DNA of 64,000 nt from Actinopolyspora biskrensis (GCF_013408175.1 NZ_JACBYW010000007.1:124001-188000); one strand, 5' to 3'; positions 9,188-20,761 are shown, numbered from the stretch's first letter. Numbers and translations: made by a program. The notes: generated by a model not told the origin, from the sequence alone.

Positions 9188-9292
9188 ACGTGGATCCCCG
9201 AGGTCGGGCACCCGCTCACGAGCCCGCGAGAGGCTCCGCCGAGTGACCGACCACGACGGGGGAGAGCGGAACACTTCAATGAGAGGTCGCTG

Positions 9293-10231
9293 ATGGTTCC
9301 GGGGACACAACGCGGGAAGCGCATCGACGAGCTGGCCGAGTCCGGTTCGGACGGTTCCGCGGGAATCAGCCTCGCCGCCTCGGCATGGCGTCGGCTGCGG
9401 CGCAGCCCGACCTTCCTGCTCGGAGCGGGCATCATAGCCGCCTTCGTGCTGCTGGCGCTGGTCTCCCCGCTGCTCGCCCAGCACGATCCGGCGCTGCGGC
9501 TGCTCGAGGACCAGGTCTCCCGCGCGGACAACAGCATTCCCGAACCGCAGGGGGACTTTCCGCTGGGAGGGGACCAGTACGGGAGGCCGTTGTTGTCCAG
9601 GCTGCTGCTGGGCTCCCAGCAGACCCTGCTCGTGGCGCTGACCGCCACGGTGCTCGGGCTCGGAGGGGGACTGACCCTGGGAATCCTGGCCGGGGCCTTC
9701 GGTGGCTGGGTGGACACGGTGGTCATGCGCGTGGTCGACGTGCTGCTCTCGGTTCCCTCGCTGCTGCTGGCCGTCTCCATCGGGGCGCTTTTCCAGCAGC
9801 AGTCCCGGTTCACGGTGATCATAGCGGTCGCGACCGTGCAGATCCCGATATTCGGGCGGCTGCTGCGCGGGACCATGCTCGCGCAGCGAGCCAGCGATCA
9901 CGTGCTCGCGGCGCGGGCGCTCGGGGTCAAGCAGCGCTCGGTGGTCTTCCGGCACATGCTGCCCAACGCCCTGGGGCCGGTGGTGGTCCAGGCCACTCTG
10001 ATGCTCGCCGTGGCCATCATCGACGCCGCCGCGCTGTCCTTCCTCGGGCTGGGAGCGGCCGACACCTCGACTCCCGAGTGGGGACAGATGCTCGGTTCGG
10101 CGCAGAACTTCTTCGACACGCATCCGCACCTGGCCTTCTGGCCCGCGGGCTGCATCATCGTCGTCGCGCTCGGCTTCACGCTCGTCGGCGAGTCGCTGCG
10201 GGACGCCCTCGACCCGAAGAAACGGCGGTGA
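9293..10231 (+). CDS. ABC transporter permease, DppC/OppC type
   Basis: Second membrane subunit, 312 residues from an ATG with GAGAGG upstream. It has the usual N-terminal cytoplasmic segment, the first helix (FLLGAGIIAAFVLLALVSPL), the FPLGGDQYGRPLLSRLLLG motif found in DppC proteins, and the EAA loop DHVLAARALGVKQRSVVFRH. The C-terminus reads LRDALDPKKRR. A 105-bp spacer without a gene separates it from the DppB-like gene. It runs into the next gene with a GTGA-type overlap. Confidence 0.93.
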   Translation: MVPGTQRGKRIDELAESGSDGSAGISLAASAWRRLRRSPTFLLGAGIIAAFVLLALVSPLLAQHDPALRLLEDQVSRADNSIPEPQGDFPLGGDQYGRPLLSRLLLGSQQTLLVALTATVLGLGGGLTLGILAGAFGGWVDTVVMRVVDVLLSVPSLLLAVSIGALFQQQSRFTVIIAVATVQIPIFGRLLRGTMLAQRASDHVLAARALGVKQRSVVFRHMLPNALGPVVVQATLMLAVAIIDAAALSFLGLGAADTSTPEWGQMLGSAQNFFDTHPHLAFWPAGCIIVVALGFTLVGESLRDALDPKKRR

Positions 10232-10236
10232 GCGCC

Positions 10237-11238
10237 ATGGCACTGCTGCAGGTGCGCGACCTTTCCGTGCGATTCGTGCGCAAGCAGGAACCGACCGTTT
10301 CGGCGGTGGACGGAGTGTCCTTCGACGTCCAAGCCGGACGGACGGTGGGGCTGGTCGGTGAGTCCGGGTGCGGCAAGTCGGTGACCTCGCTGGCGATCAT
10401 GGGACTGCTGCCCGGCCGGGGAACCGAGGTGTCCGGTTCGGTGCGGCTGGACGGTGACGAGCTGCTGCGGCTGCCGCGCCGGGAACTCGACCGCAGACGC
10501 GGCAGGGACATGAGCATGGTCTTCCAGGACCCGCTGACCTCGCTGAACCCGGTCGTGCCCATCGGGGTGCAGATCTCCGAGGTCATGGAGCGGCACCGCG
10601 GAATGTCCCGCCGCGTCGCGCGTGGGGAGGCCGCGAAACTGCTGGAGCGCGTCGGGATACCCGACCCGGGACGCCGGTTGAAGGAGTACTCCCACCAGCT
10701 CTCCGGGGGGATGCGTCAACGCGCGCTGATCGCGATGGCGCTGGCCTGCGAACCCCGCGTGCTCGTCGCCGACGAACCCACCACGGCGCTCGACGTGACC
10801 ATCCAGGCCCAGATCCTGAACCTGCTCCGGGAACTCGTGGCGGAGACCGGAACCGCCCTGATCATGATCACCCACGATCTCGGGGTGGTCGCGGGTACGT
10901 GCGACGAGGTGAACGTGCTCTACGCGGGCCGGATCGTGGAGAGCGCCGAGCGGCACGAGCTGTTCGCCGGGCCGCGCCACCCGTACACGGCGGGCCTGAT
11001 GGCCTCGGTGCCCCGGTTGGACACCCCGCGCGGGAACCGGCTGGCCCCGATCAGCGGCTCGGTGGAGGACAACATCCCGTGGGAGGACGGTTGCGCTTTC
11101 AGCCCGCGTTGTTCGCGAGCACTGCCGAGGTGCTCCGAGCGCACGCCGGAGATCGAGCCCATCGAAGCGGGGCGGTGGCTGCGCTGCCACAACCCGATCG
11201 AGGAACATGCCCGGAACACGGAGCGTCCCCATGACTGA
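10237..11238 (+). CDS. ABC transporter ATP-binding protein, DppD/OppD type
   Basis: First ATPase of the importer, about 333 residues. The ATG at 10237 is used; an in-frame GTG at 10228 overlapping the permease stop is equally possible. It has Walker A GESGCGKS, the signature LSGGMRQR, Walker B with DEPTTALD and the H-loop ITHDLG. The C-terminal oligopeptide/dipeptide transporter domain contains [20 protein letters not shown], a Cys-containing region known in related ATPases. It overlaps the next ATPase gene by 8 nt, indicating translational coupling. Confidence 0.93.
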   Translation: MALLQVRDLSVRFVRKQEPTVSAVDGVSFDVQAGRTVGLVGESGCGKSVTSLAIMGLLPGRGTEVSGSVRLDGDELLRLPRRELDRRRGRDMSMVFQDPLTSLNPVVPIGVQISEVMERHRGMSRRVARGEAAKLLERVGIPDPGRRLKEYSHQLSGGMRQRALIAMALACEPRVLVADEPTTALDVTIQAQILNLLRELVAETGTALIMITHDLGVVAGTCDEVNVLYAGRIVESAERHELFAGPRHPYTAGLMASVPRLDTPRGNRLAPISGSVEDNIPWEDGCAFSPRCSRALPRCSERTPEIEPIEAGRWLRCHNPIEEHARNTERPHD

Positions 11239-12331
11239 AACGACCGGAGAGCCGAACTCCGGCTCCGCGGTGCCCGACGGCGCCGGAGCGCAGGAACCCG
11301 CCGACCGCCCCCTGGTGGAGCTGCGGGACCTGCGCGTGCACTTCCCGATCAAACGCGGCGTCCTGCTGGATCGGACGGTGGGGTGGGTCTACGCGGTGGA
11401 CGGGGTCTCGCTGCGGATCGACAGGGGGAGTACCTACGGGCTGGTCGGTGAGTCGGGCTGTGGGAAATCGACGCTGGGCAAGACCGTGCTGCGCCTGGAG
11501 AAACCGAGCAGCGGGTCGATCGTCCTCGACGGGACCGACATGTCCCGGGTGTCCGGGGAGCCGTTGCGGAGGATGCGCCGCCGGATGCAGATGGTCTTCC
11601 AGGACACCCTCTCCTCCCTGGACCCCCGGCAGTCCGTGGAGTCCCTGCTGGTCGAGGGGCTGCGTGCTCACGGCATGGACGAGGGGCGGGGCAGGACCGA
11701 GCGGAGACTGCGCGAGCTGTTGTCGGCCGTCGGGCTTCCGGCGTCCGCCCTGCGGCGGTATCCGCACGAGTTCTCCGGGGGACAGCGCCAACGCGTCGGC
11801 ATAGCCCGCGCGTTGGCGGTCGAGCCCGAGCTCGTCGTCGCGGACGAGCCGGTTTCCGCGCTGGACGTGTCGGTGCAGGCGCAGGTGCTCAACGTCCTGC
11901 GGGACCTGCAGGACGAGTACGGGCTGACGTACCTGGTGATCGCCCACGACCTCGCGGTAGTGCGGCACGTGGCCGACCGCGTCGGTGTGATGTACCTGGG
12001 CGGGTTGGTGGAGGAGGCCGACTCGGACGAGTTGTACGAGCGGCCGCTGCACCCCTACACCAGGGCGCTGTTGTCCGCCGTCCCGGTCCCGGATCCGGAG
12101 GTGGAGGACAGCAGGGAGCGGATCCTGCTCTCGGGGGATCTTCCCTCGCCCGCGGACCCGCCTGCCGGCTGCCCCTTCCAAACCAGGTGCCCGTGGCGGC
12201 AGCCGGGAGTGTGCGACGTCGAACGTCCCGAACCGCGCGAGTTGGGGGAGGGGCACCGGGTGGCGTGCCACTACGCCGAGTCGATCAGGGACGGTGCGCT
12301 CCCCGGCGGTTCCGCGGGAACCGTGGAGTGA
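11231..12331 (+). CDS. ABC transporter ATP-binding protein, DppF/OppF type
   Basis: Second ATPase, 366 residues from an ATG inside the end of the previous gene, with GGAG at about 11220. It carries [16 protein letters not shown] and DEPVSALD, and the C-terminal Cys-containing oligopeptide-transporter domain (GCPFQTRCPWRQPGVC). It completes a complete importer: receptor, two permeases and two ATPases. It converges on the small minus-strand gene at 12356, with only 24 bp between the stops. Confidence 0.93.
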   Translation: MTETTGEPNSGSAVPDGAGAQEPADRPLVELRDLRVHFPIKRGVLLDRTVGWVYAVDGVSLRIDRGSTYGLVGESGCGKSTLGKTVLRLEKPSSGSIVLDGTDMSRVSGEPLRRMRRRMQMVFQDTLSSLDPRQSVESLLVEGLRAHGMDEGRGRTERRLRELLSAVGLPASALRRYPHEFSGGQRQRVGIARALAVEPELVVADEPVSALDVSVQAQVLNVLRDLQDEYGLTYLVIAHDLAVVRHVADRVGVMYLGGLVEEADSDELYERPLHPYTRALLSAVPVPDPEVEDSRERILLSGDLPSPADPPAGCPFQTRCPWRQPGVCDVERPEPRELGEGHRVACHYAESIRDGALPGGSAGTVE

Positions 12332-12355
12332 GCGGGTGGTGGGTGCTCGTCGGGG

Positions 12356-12589
12356 TCAGGCGTGGGTGGTGCCGGTCGCGGCCGTGCCGAGCAGCTCGGC
12401 GAACTCACCGGCCTCCTCGGGAGTGAACACCAGGGTTTCCCCGGGGGGCAGCACGAGCGCGATCCGGTCGCCCAGCACGAGGACCTTCACGGATTCGGCC
12501 TCGTGCTCGCCGTCCACCGAGTCGCAGCACGGAACGCTCCAGCTCAGACCGTTCGGATCGAGCTGCTCGCCATGGGCGCGGCTGTCCAC
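12356..12589 (-). CDS. Small DUF397-like protein
   Basis: A 77-residue protein from a GTG at 12589 preceded by a good GGAGGT site (about 12596-12601). The layout resembles DUF397 proteins of actinobacteria: LSWSVPCCDSVDGEHEAESV, a short strand, LPPGETLVFTPEEAGEFAEL. DUF397 genes usually sit beside an XRE-type regulator, but none is adjacent here. It lies downstream of leuA, on the same strand, beyond a strong 21-bp hairpin that should end leuA transcription. Function unknown. Confidence 0.65.
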   Translation of the reverse strand: MDSRAHGEQLDPNGLSWSVPCCDSVDGEHEAESVKVLVLGDRIALVLPPGETLVFTPEEAGEFAELLGTAATGTTHA

Positions 12590-12737
12590 CGTGGGTACCT
12601 CCGTTCGGTTCGGTCGATGTCGGCCCAGTCAAACCGGTGTCCGGCATCGTGGCAAACCGCCTCGTTCCCACGGCGACAGCTTTCACCGGATCGTGCGTCC
12701 TCTCGCCGGTCCTGCCGTGGACGGCTGGGAAACGTTC

Positions 12738-12786
12738 CGCGCGAGACGTCCTCCCCGGAACGGCTCCGGGGAGGACGTCTCGCGCG
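12738..12786 (-). terminator. Strong hairpin downstream of leuA
   Basis: A perfect 21-bp stem (CGCGCGAGACGTCCTCCCCG and partner) with a 7-nt loop lies 19 bp past the leuA stop. It has no U-tract, as is common for actinobacterial terminators. It separates leuA from the DUF397-like gene. Confidence 0.75.
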
Positions 12787-12804
12787 AAGAAGTGGGGTTC
12801 ACGT

Positions 12805-14735
<1,931 letters not shown>

Positions 14736-14896
14736 GCAGGAGGTTGAAAGCCACGAAGACAGCCTAACCGCATCCCGTGTCCAAAACGCAACCGCCTGTT
14801 CCGGATGCTGGACCCGGTGGGCGTCCCCGGGGCTGCCGGTGTGTGAATGGTCCGACCTGATCGTCATCTCACCGGGTCGTGCGGCAGGCTTGACGT

Positions 14897-15184
14897 ATGG
14901 CGTCGAACAAGACCAACTCCGGATCGGCTCTGGGCACTCTTTTTCAGGGGCTGGGGTTCCTGCTGGCCGTGATACTGGTGGCGCACACGGTGTTCGTGCT
15001 GTTCGAGTTCCAGCCGGAGGGGCAGCTGGCGCAGTCGGTGGCTCGTGCGGCGGAGCCGCTCGCGTTGTTCTTCCCCGGGCTGATCGACGCGCCGGGCCCC
15101 GAAGCGCAGGTGCTGCTGGACTACGGCCTCGCCGCGCTGTTCTGGATGTTGCTCGGAGGACTGCTCGGACGCGTCTTCGGGTGA
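14897..15184 (+). CDS. Small two-helix membrane protein (paralogue of the next gene)
   Basis: A 95-residue protein with two predicted membrane helices (TLFQGLGFLLAVILVAHTVF and GLAALFWMLLGGLLGRVF) separated by an amphipathic region. It clearly resembles the gene at 15362: both share an AH.VF segment, a PEGQLAQSVARAAEPLALFF-like middle and VLL.YG.AALFW near the end. I do not recognise the family. It is divergent from leuA. The ATG lies close to a TTGACGT sequence and no SD is evident. Confidence 0.75.
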   Translation: MASNKTNSGSALGTLFQGLGFLLAVILVAHTVFVLFEFQPEGQLAQSVARAAEPLALFFPGLIDAPGPEAQVLLDYGLAALFWMLLGGLLGRVFG

Positions 15185-15189
15185 TGGAG

Positions 15190-15275
15190 TTCGGCGGTGC
15201 CGATTGCTCGGGCTCAGAGCGCTTGCGTGGGGCAGCCCTTTGATCGGGGGTTCCTGGGCGGGGGCTGGAGCATTG
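15190..15275 (+). repeat. Dispersed intergenic repeat, partial copy D
   Basis: The stretch holds TTCGGCGGTGCCGATTGCT and GGCTCAGAGCGCTTGCGT followed by GCCCTTTGATC. These match the right half of the full copy at 42446 (TTCGGCGGTGC and GGCTCAGAGCGCCTGCGT). The blocks are in a different order from that copy, so it is a rearranged fragment. Confidence 0.5.
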
Positions 15276-15361
15276 GTCCGCCTGCGGCGGTGTCCCGGTG
15301 AGAGGAAGAGCACGGGGCTACCCACTGGTAAGATGATCGTGTTTCGTGTCACACTGCCGGT

Positions 15362-15757
15362 ATGTCCGAAGAGGTGGCGAGTTCGACACGTGGTGGGGGT
15401 GCGGGGAGTTCCCCCGGTGGGCACCGCCGTCGCGGGGGGTTCGACTTCGGGGCGGCTCGCGCGCGCTTCTTCGGGGTGCTCGCCACCGTCGTGCGCTGGG
15501 TGTGCACCCTGGCCGCCGCGCTCTCGGCCGCGCACGTGGTGTTCACCCTGGGCGGGGCGAACCCGGACAACGCGCTCACCCGCTTCGTGGCCGAGTGGGC
15601 GCGAGCGGTCGCCTTCGGCTTTCAGGACCTTTTCCTCAAACCGGCCGAGCCCGAGCTCGAAGTGCTGTTGAACTACGGCGCGGCGGCGCTTTTCTGGCTG
15701 TTCGTCTCCGGAGCATCGGTACGGATCCTCCACGCGCTGGGAGGCCGATCCGGCTGA
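15362..15757 (+). CDS. Small membrane protein, paralogue of the upstream gene
   Basis: A 131-residue protein with a Gly/Arg-rich N-terminal extension of about 35 residues. Two membrane segments follow (VVRWVCTLAAALSAAHVVF and NYGAAALFWLFVSGASVRIL). The last 95 residues align with the 95-residue neighbour, so the pair arose by tandem duplication. A CACACT -10-like box lies 7 nt before the ATG, suggesting a leaderless message. Function unknown; the pairing suggests a hetero-oligomeric membrane complex, but that is inference. Confidence 0.75.
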   Translation: MSEEVASSTRGGGAGSSPGGHRRRGGFDFGAARARFFGVLATVVRWVCTLAAALSAAHVVFTLGGANPDNALTRFVAEWARAVAFGFQDLFLKPAEPELEVLLNYGAAALFWLFVSGASVRILHALGGRSG

Positions 15758-15863
15758 CCCGGCCGGACGGTCGGTGCTTCCCCGTGACCGGGCTCTCGCG
15801 CGTCCACCGGACTCCGGTGAGCCGGTGGACGCCTCGCGAGGTGAACGGGGCGCGGGCCCGCCC

Positions 15864-16451
15864 TCAGAACGTGGGGTCGTTCCAGGATCCGCTGAACACG
15901 ATCCGGTCGAGTTCCATCCGGGAGCGCGGAGCGTTCTCCTTCTCGACCAGCCGGTCGGGGAGTTCCGCGGCGTCGCCCTGCGCCCCCACCGCGATCACGA
16001 CCAGTGGTTCGTAGTCGCCCGGGATGTCGAACGCTTCCCGGGCGGACCGGCCGTCGAACCCGGCCATCTGGTGGGCCACGAGTCCTTCGGCCCCGGCCTG
16101 CAGCACCAGGTTCTCGACGGCGAGCCCCAGTCCGTACTCACCGTAGGGCAGCTCCTCGCCCTCGTCGTTGGTGCGCCTGGCGACTCCGAGGACCAGGGCG
16201 CCCGCGTTGCCGGCCCAACCGTGGTTGCCCCGGGAGAGGGTGCCGCGCAGCTTTTCGAAGGTCTCGTCGCCCCGGCGGCCCGCCACGAAACGCGCGGGTT
16301 GCGTGTTTCCCCAGGAGGGGGCCCACCGCGCGGCCTCGAACAGCGCGAGGAACTGCTTGTCGGTCAGTTCCGTGCCGGGGTCCAGCGCACGCGGGCTCCA
16401 CCGCTCGGCGAGCAGCGGGTGCAGCGGGACGGACGAATCAGCGGGCTTCAT
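15864..16451 (-). CDS. Nitroreductase family flavoprotein
   Basis: A 195-residue FMN-dependent oxidoreductase of the nitroreductase fold. It shows the N-terminal substrate/FMN motif ERWSPRALDP, EAARWAPSWGNTQPARFV (FMN phosphate binding), the GLAVENLVLQAGAEGL helix and the closing VFSGSWNDPTF. These enzymes reduce nitro compounds, quinones or flavins with NAD(P)H; the physiological substrate is unknown. The ATG start has AAGGAG about 14 nt upstream, a long spacing. It is transcribed alone. Confidence 0.88.
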   Translation of the reverse strand: MKPADSSVPLHPLLAERWSPRALDPGTELTDKQFLALFEAARWAPSWGNTQPARFVAGRRGDETFEKLRGTLSRGNHGWAGNAGALVLGVARRTNDEGEELPYGEYGLGLAVENLVLQAGAEGLVAHQMAGFDGRSAREAFDIPGDYEPLVVIAVGAQGDAAELPDRLVEKENAPRSRMELDRIVFSGSWNDPTF

Positions 16452-16644
16452 GGAAATTTTCCGTTCTCCTTTGTCGTGGGTGCTCGCTTGGCGGAACCTC
16501 AGCCTGCGCCCGGCTGCGGGTGCCCCGACGTCGGGTAGCGGCCTACACGACGTCGGGGCCGTGCTCGCCGGGCACTCGGCTGAGAACCCGCGGCGGTACC
16601 GGTGAGCGGGTGGCGGTTTCGGCGCGGGTCCTGCCGGAGCTCTA

Positions 16645-17886
16645 TCAGATCGCGTAGGGCCAGACGGCCAGCGCGTAGGCGCTGAACCACGAGCCGAAGC
16701 CGAGGAACAGCGCCAGCGAGACCGCCGCCGTGGAAGTGCGCCGCCCGGCCAGCCCGGTCGCGATGGGCAGCAGCAGCGGGAAGGCGGGCAGCATCAACCT
16801 GACCTTGGAGAACATCAGCCCGTCCGAGCCGAGGTCGAGCACCAGCACGAGGGCGGCGAACAGCACGAGCGGCCAGGCCATCCGGATGCGCAGGCACAGG
16901 ATCAGCAGCAGCACCGCGCAGAGCACGAGCCAAGCAGTGAACGTGATGAAGGCGCTCTCGTTCGTGGTCAGCGTTTCGACGATGAACCGCGAGGTCGCCA
17001 CACCCCCGTCGAAGGAGGAGGACCAGCCGTCTCGCTGCACCTCGAAGTAGCCGCCCGGCTCACCGGTCCGCACCCCCACCCAGGCGAGGTATCCGAGCAT
17101 CCCGGGAGGAGCCAGCAGCAAGGCCGCCCACGGTCTCCGGCCGTCCCGTCCCCGCGCGAGCGCCACCAGCGCGGCGAGCACGACGACGCCGATCAGGACC
17201 GCCCCGGTGGGGCGGATCAGTCCGGCCGCCAAGCAGCACAGCCCCGCCAGCGGCCAACGACGCTCCAGCACGCCGAGCAGGGACCACACCGCCGCGCAGC
17301 AGAACAGGGCCTCGGTGTAGGGCATGGACAGCACGATCGACATCGGCGCGGCGGCGAACAGGGCGACCAGCAGCAGCCCGACGCGTTCCGAACCGCCGAC
17401 CAGGCGCCCCAGCCTGGCCAGACCGTAGGCGCACACGATTCCGGCAGCCAGGTTCGCGACGATCGCCGCCAGGGGCGCACCGAGCCCGGGCAGCGTCGCG
17501 AACAGGCGGATCACCAGGGGGAAACCGGGGAAGAACGCCAGCGGGGTCTCCGCGGACCGGTTCCCGTTGCCGTCCAACATCGTGGGATCGACACCGGCGT
17601 ACCCGTTCGCCGCGATCTCCAGGTACCAGTCGGAGTCCCAAGAGAACAGCTGGTTCGTGAAGTGCTCTTTCTGGCCCGCCGAGATGATGGCGAGCACCAG
17701 CAATCCCAGGATGCGGACGGTGATGTACAGCACCGCCGGTGCGGCTGCCCGGAGTCGTTCCGGCGGTCCGTCCGGAAGCCGCGTCCCGGGGGAGCGCCGC
17801 GCCGGGGACGGGTTTCTCCGCTGGGCACCGGCGGTTTCCCCGGAGGGGGGCGAGGCGGGGCCGAGCGTTTCGCCGGTCGCGGACAA
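16645..17886 (-). CDS. PIG-V-like membrane mannosyltransferase
   Basis: A polytopic GT-C-type glycosyltransferase of about 413 residues with some ten hydrophobic segments. Motifs of the PIG-V/mannosyltransferase group are visible: FSWDSDWYLEIAANGYAG in the first external loop (the WDxxWY catalytic acid region), FFPGFPLVIRLFA, PYTEALFCCAAVWSLLG and AAGLIRPTGAVL. It probably transfers mannose from polyprenyl-phosphate-mannose onto a lipid or protein in the membrane. The TTG at 17886 has no clear SD, so the exact start is uncertain; the first 45 residues are Pro/Arg-rich and probably cytoplasmic. Confidence 0.8.
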   Translation of the reverse strand: MSATGETLGPASPPSGETAGAQRRNPSPARRSPGTRLPDGPPERLRAAAPAVLYITVRILGLLVLAIISAGQKEHFTNQLFSWDSDWYLEIAANGYAGVDPTMLDGNGNRSAETPLAFFPGFPLVIRLFATLPGLGAPLAAIVANLAAGIVCAYGLARLGRLVGGSERVGLLLVALFAAAPMSIVLSMPYTEALFCCAAVWSLLGVLERRWPLAGLCCLAAGLIRPTGAVLIGVVVLAALVALARGRDGRRPWAALLLAPPGMLGYLAWVGVRTGEPGGYFEVQRDGWSSSFDGGVATSRFIVETLTTNESAFITFTAWLVLCAVLLLILCLRIRMAWPLVLFAALVLVLDLGSDGLMFSKVRLMLPAFPLLLPIATGLAGRRTSTAAVSLALFLGFGSWFSAYALAVWPYAI

Positions 17887-17987
17887 CCTTGAGAGCCTTC
17901 CCTCCTCGGTGGCGGTTGAGCGTGCTCGGCACGCGCGACCAGGCTAGCCACGACAAACGGGTGTCCTCGAAAACGGTGCTCGTTCGG

Positions 17988-17993
17988 TAGGCT
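17988..17993 (+). promoter_or_regulatory. Candidate -10 box for ask-asd
   Basis: TAGGCT at 17988-17993 would start a transcript near 18000, leaving a 190-nt GC-rich leader before ask. No lysine riboswitch or leader peptide was recognised in it. The -35 region is unclear. The gap 17887-18188 contains no gene. Confidence 0.4.
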
Positions 17994-18188
17994 GGGCTGA
18001 CAGCGGAGCGGTCCGGGGCGACGCTGCTCGGTCACCCGGCCGCGGAGTCCGTCGGTGCGGTCCTCGGTCGTCGGTGCGTGCCCCGTTCCCGGCGGAGAGG
18101 CCTCCGGCCGGCGGCTTCGTCAACCCGGTGTCAGTGCGAGGCGTCTCGCACGCGGGGCGTCCGCGCGGCGCGAGGAGGTTTGTTTCAG

Positions 18189-19454
18189 GTGGCGCTCGTC
18201 GTCCAGAAGTACGGCGGTTCCTCGCTCGAGAGTGCCGATCGGATCAAGCGGGTCGCCGAGCGGATCGTCGAGACCCGCAGGGCCGGGAACGATGTCGTGG
18301 TGGTCTGCTCGGCCATGGGGGACACCACCGACGAGCTGCTCGACATGGCTCAGCAGGTGAACCCGGACCCCCCCGAGCGCGAGCTCGACATGCTGCTGAC
18401 CGCGGGTGAGCGGATCTCGAACGCGCTCGTGGCCATGGCCATCGAGTCCCTCGGGGAGCAGGCGCGTTCGCTCTCGGGATCCCAGGCCGGTGTGATCACC
18501 ACGTCGGCGCACCAGAACGCGCGGATCATGGACGTCACCCCGGACAGGGTCCGTGAGGCTCTGGACGAGGGCCAGGTCGTGATGGTCGCCGGGTTCCAGG
18601 GCGTCAGCCAGGAGAGCAAGGACATCACGACTCTGGGGCGCGGTGGCTCGGACACCACGGCCGTGGCGGTCGCGGCCGCGATGAACGCGGACGTGTGCGA
18701 GATCTACACCGACGTCGACGGTGTCTACACGGCCGATCCGCGCATCGCGAAGGACGCGAGGCACCTGGACCGCGTCACCTACGAGGAGATGCTCGAACTC
18801 GCGGCCACGGGGGCCAAGGTGCTGCACCTGCGCGCCGTGGAGTACGCCCGCCGGTACGCGGTTCCGCTGCACGTCCGCTCGTCGTACTCGTCCAAGCCCG
18901 GAACGATCGTGTCCGGATCAGTGGAGGACCTTTCCGTGGAACAGGCCATGATTACCGGCGTGGCGCACGACCGGTCGGAAGCCAAGGTGACCGTGCGCGG
19001 CGTCCCGGACAGCAGGGGGGTCGCGGGCAGGATCTTCCGCGCCGTCGCCGATGCAGAGATCGACATCGACATGGTGCTGCAGAACGTCTCCGGAGTGGCC
19101 TCCGGGCGTACCGACGTGACGTTCACCGTGGCGAAGAGCAACGGCGCCGAGGCGGTGGCCGAGCTGGAGAAGATCAAGGCCGAGGTCGGTTTCCAGGAGG
19201 TCGTCTACGACGACGACGTCGGCAAGGTCTCGCTGGTCGGCGCGGGTATGCGTTCCCACCCGGGTGTGACGGCGGCCTTCTGCGAGGCGCTCTCCGAGGC
19301 CGGGGTGAACATCGAGATCATCAATACTTCCGAGATCCGGATCTCGGTACTGGTACGGGAGTCCCAGCTCGAGGACGCGGTCAGCACGCTGCACTCCGCG
19401 TTCGAACTCGGCGGGGAGGAAGACGCCGTGGTTTACGCGGGGAGTGGTCGCTGA
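18189..19454 (+). CDS. ask: Aspartokinase
   Basis: Phosphorylates aspartate as the first step to lysine, methionine, threonine and diaminopimelate. The GTG at 18189 has GAGGAGG at about 18173-18179 and gives 421 residues, the C. glutamicum LysC length. The N-terminus [20 protein letters not shown] is the kinase motif; [20 protein letters not shown] and [14 protein letters not shown] follow. Two ACT domains fill the C-terminal 170 residues. asd follows with zero spacing, forming the conserved ask-asd operon. An internal start for a separate regulatory subunit is visible at 18936. Confidence 0.97.
   Translation: MALVVQKYGGSSLESADRIKRVAERIVETRRAGNDVVVVCSAMGDTTDELLDMAQQVNPDPPERELDMLLTAGERISNALVAMAIESLGEQARSLSGSQAGVITTSAHQNARIMDVTPDRVREALDEGQVVMVAGFQGVSQESKDITTLGRGGSDTTAVAVAAAMNADVCEIYTDVDGVYTADPRIAKDARHLDRVTYEEMLELAATGAKVLHLRAVEYARRYAVPLHVRSSYSSKPGTIVSGSVEDLSVEQAMITGVAHDRSEAKVTVRGVPDSRGVAGRIFRAVADAEIDIDMVLQNVSGVASGRTDVTFTVAKSNGAEAVAELEKIKAEVGFQEVVYDDDVGKVSLVGAGMRSHPGVTAAFCEALSEAGVNIEIINTSEIRISVLVRESQLEDAVSTLHSAFELGGEEDAVVYAGSGR
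18936..19454 (+). CDS. Aspartokinase beta subunit from an internal in-frame start
   Basis: Within ask, GTGGAGGACCTTTCC precedes an in-frame GTG at 18936, that is GGAGG at a good spacing. The product would be 172 residues starting [20 protein letters not shown] and contain only the ACT domains. Overlapping in-phase alpha and beta aspartokinase subunits are established in corynebacteria and Bacillus, and the beta length matches C. glutamicum. Translation from this site is inferred. Confidence 0.6.
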   Translation: MEQAMITGVAHDRSEAKVTVRGVPDSRGVAGRIFRAVADAEIDIDMVLQNVSGVASGRTDVTFTVAKSNGAEAVAELEKIKAEVGFQEVVYDDDVGKVSLVGAGMRSHPGVTAAFCEALSEAGVNIEIINTSEIRISVLVRESQLEDAVSTLHSAFELGGEEDAVVYAGSGR

Positions 19455-20537
19455 ATGTCTTCGGGAGAACCGGAAAACGGTCCCACGGTCGCCATCGTCG
19501 GAGCCACCGGTGCGGTGGGGTCGGTCATGATCGAGATCATGAACGCCAGGGAGTCCGTCCCGTGGGGTGAGATCAGGCTCATCGCCTCGCCGCGGTCCGC
19601 GGGGAGCACCATCACGGTCCGCGGGGTCGAGCACACCGTGGTCGCCCTTTCGCCGGAGGCCTTCGACGGCGTCGACATCGCCATGTTCGACGTGCCCGAC
19701 GAGCTGTCCGCGGAGTGGGCGCCGGTCGCCGTCGAGCGCGGGGCGATCGCGGTGGACAACTCCGGAGCCTTCCGGATGGATCCCGAGGTGCCGCTGGTCG
19801 TTCCCGAGGTGAACGGATCCGAGGTGACCCGGCGCCCCAAGGGCATCGTCGCCAACCCCAACTGCACCACCCTTTCCATGATGGCCGCGCTGGGGAGGCT
19901 GAACGAGGAGTTCGGGCTCCGCGAGCTGGTGGTTTCCTCCTACCAGGCCGCGTCCGGCTCCGGCCAGGAAGGCGTCGACCGGCTGCGTGCCGAGATCGAC
20001 GCGGTCGCGGGCAAGCAGGTGGGGGAGCGTGCCGGTGACGTGGCCGAGGCGATCACGGCCGCCGGGCTCTCGGAGCAGTCCCTGTTCAAGGCGCCGCTGG
20101 CGCTGAACGCCGTGCCGTGGTGCGGCTCCCGCAAGGAGGACGGCTGGACCTCCGAGGAGCTGAAGGTCCGCAACGAGTCGCGCAAGATCCTGGGGCTGCC
20201 GGACCTGAGGGTCTCGGCCACCTGCGTGCGGGTCCCGGTGATGACCACCCACTCGCTCGCGGTGCACGCGAAGTTCGAGCGCGCGGTCAGCGTGGAGCAG
20301 GCCCGGCGTTCCTTCGAGGAGGCCCCGTCGATCGTGCTGCAGGACGATCCGGACGGGCCGGACTTTCCGACACCGGCCGGGGTGGTCGGCGCGGAGCCGA
20401 CCTACGTCGGCAGGCTCCGGCAGGCGCTGGACTTCCCGGAGACCCTCGACTTCTTCGTCTGCGGGGACAACCTGCGCAAGGGCGCCGCGCTGAACACCTA
20501 CGAGATCGCGGAGACCCTGGTCGGCGCTTCCTCCTGA
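19455..20537 (+). CDS. asd: Aspartate-semialdehyde dehydrogenase
   Basis: Reduces aspartyl phosphate to aspartate semialdehyde with NADPH. The 360-residue product starts with the nucleotide-binding motif [18 protein letters not shown]. It has the catalytic cysteine in [13 protein letters not shown] and the [15 protein letters not shown] segment. The ATG immediately follows the ask TGA, so the two are translationally coupled. The C-terminal half ends with [18 protein letters not shown], typical of the family. Confidence 0.97.
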   Translation: MSSGEPENGPTVAIVGATGAVGSVMIEIMNARESVPWGEIRLIASPRSAGSTITVRGVEHTVVALSPEAFDGVDIAMFDVPDELSAEWAPVAVERGAIAVDNSGAFRMDPEVPLVVPEVNGSEVTRRPKGIVANPNCTTLSMMAALGRLNEEFGLRELVVSSYQAASGSGQEGVDRLRAEIDAVAGKQVGERAGDVAEAITAAGLSEQSLFKAPLALNAVPWCGSRKEDGWTSEELKVRNESRKILGLPDLRVSATCVRVPVMTTHSLAVHAKFERAVSVEQARRSFEEAPSIVLQDDPDGPDFPTPAGVVGAEPTYVGRLRQALDFPETLDFFVCGDNLRKGAALNTYEIAETLVGASS

Positions 20538-20755
20538 CTGGATGTTTCCCGTTCTCCCCGTCGTGGGGCCGAGCGGCTCGCTCGGGTGCTCGTCGGGCGC
20601 ATCGCGGTGATCGGCTCCGCGGTGCGCTCCCGTCTGCTGTGGGGGCGCGCCGCGCGGTCCGGGACGGCGGCGGCCGAGGGCGCGGTTCGTCCGGTGCGCG
20701 TCCGCCGTGCGGATGGCATGTGTCTCGTCCGTCGGGACCAGCGCGCGCTGACGGA

Positions 20756-20761
20756 TAGGTT
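20756..20761 (+). promoter_or_regulatory. -10 box of the gluconate kinase gene, leaderless start
   Basis: TAGGTT at 20756-20761 lies 6 nt before the ATG at 20768, so transcription should begin at the start codon. No SD is present, which agrees with a leaderless message. Confidence 0.5.

Noticed and set aside
18000-18188. Possible lysine riboswitch in the ask leader
   Set aside because: No L-box core motifs were recognised, and the leader is almost uniformly GC-rich.
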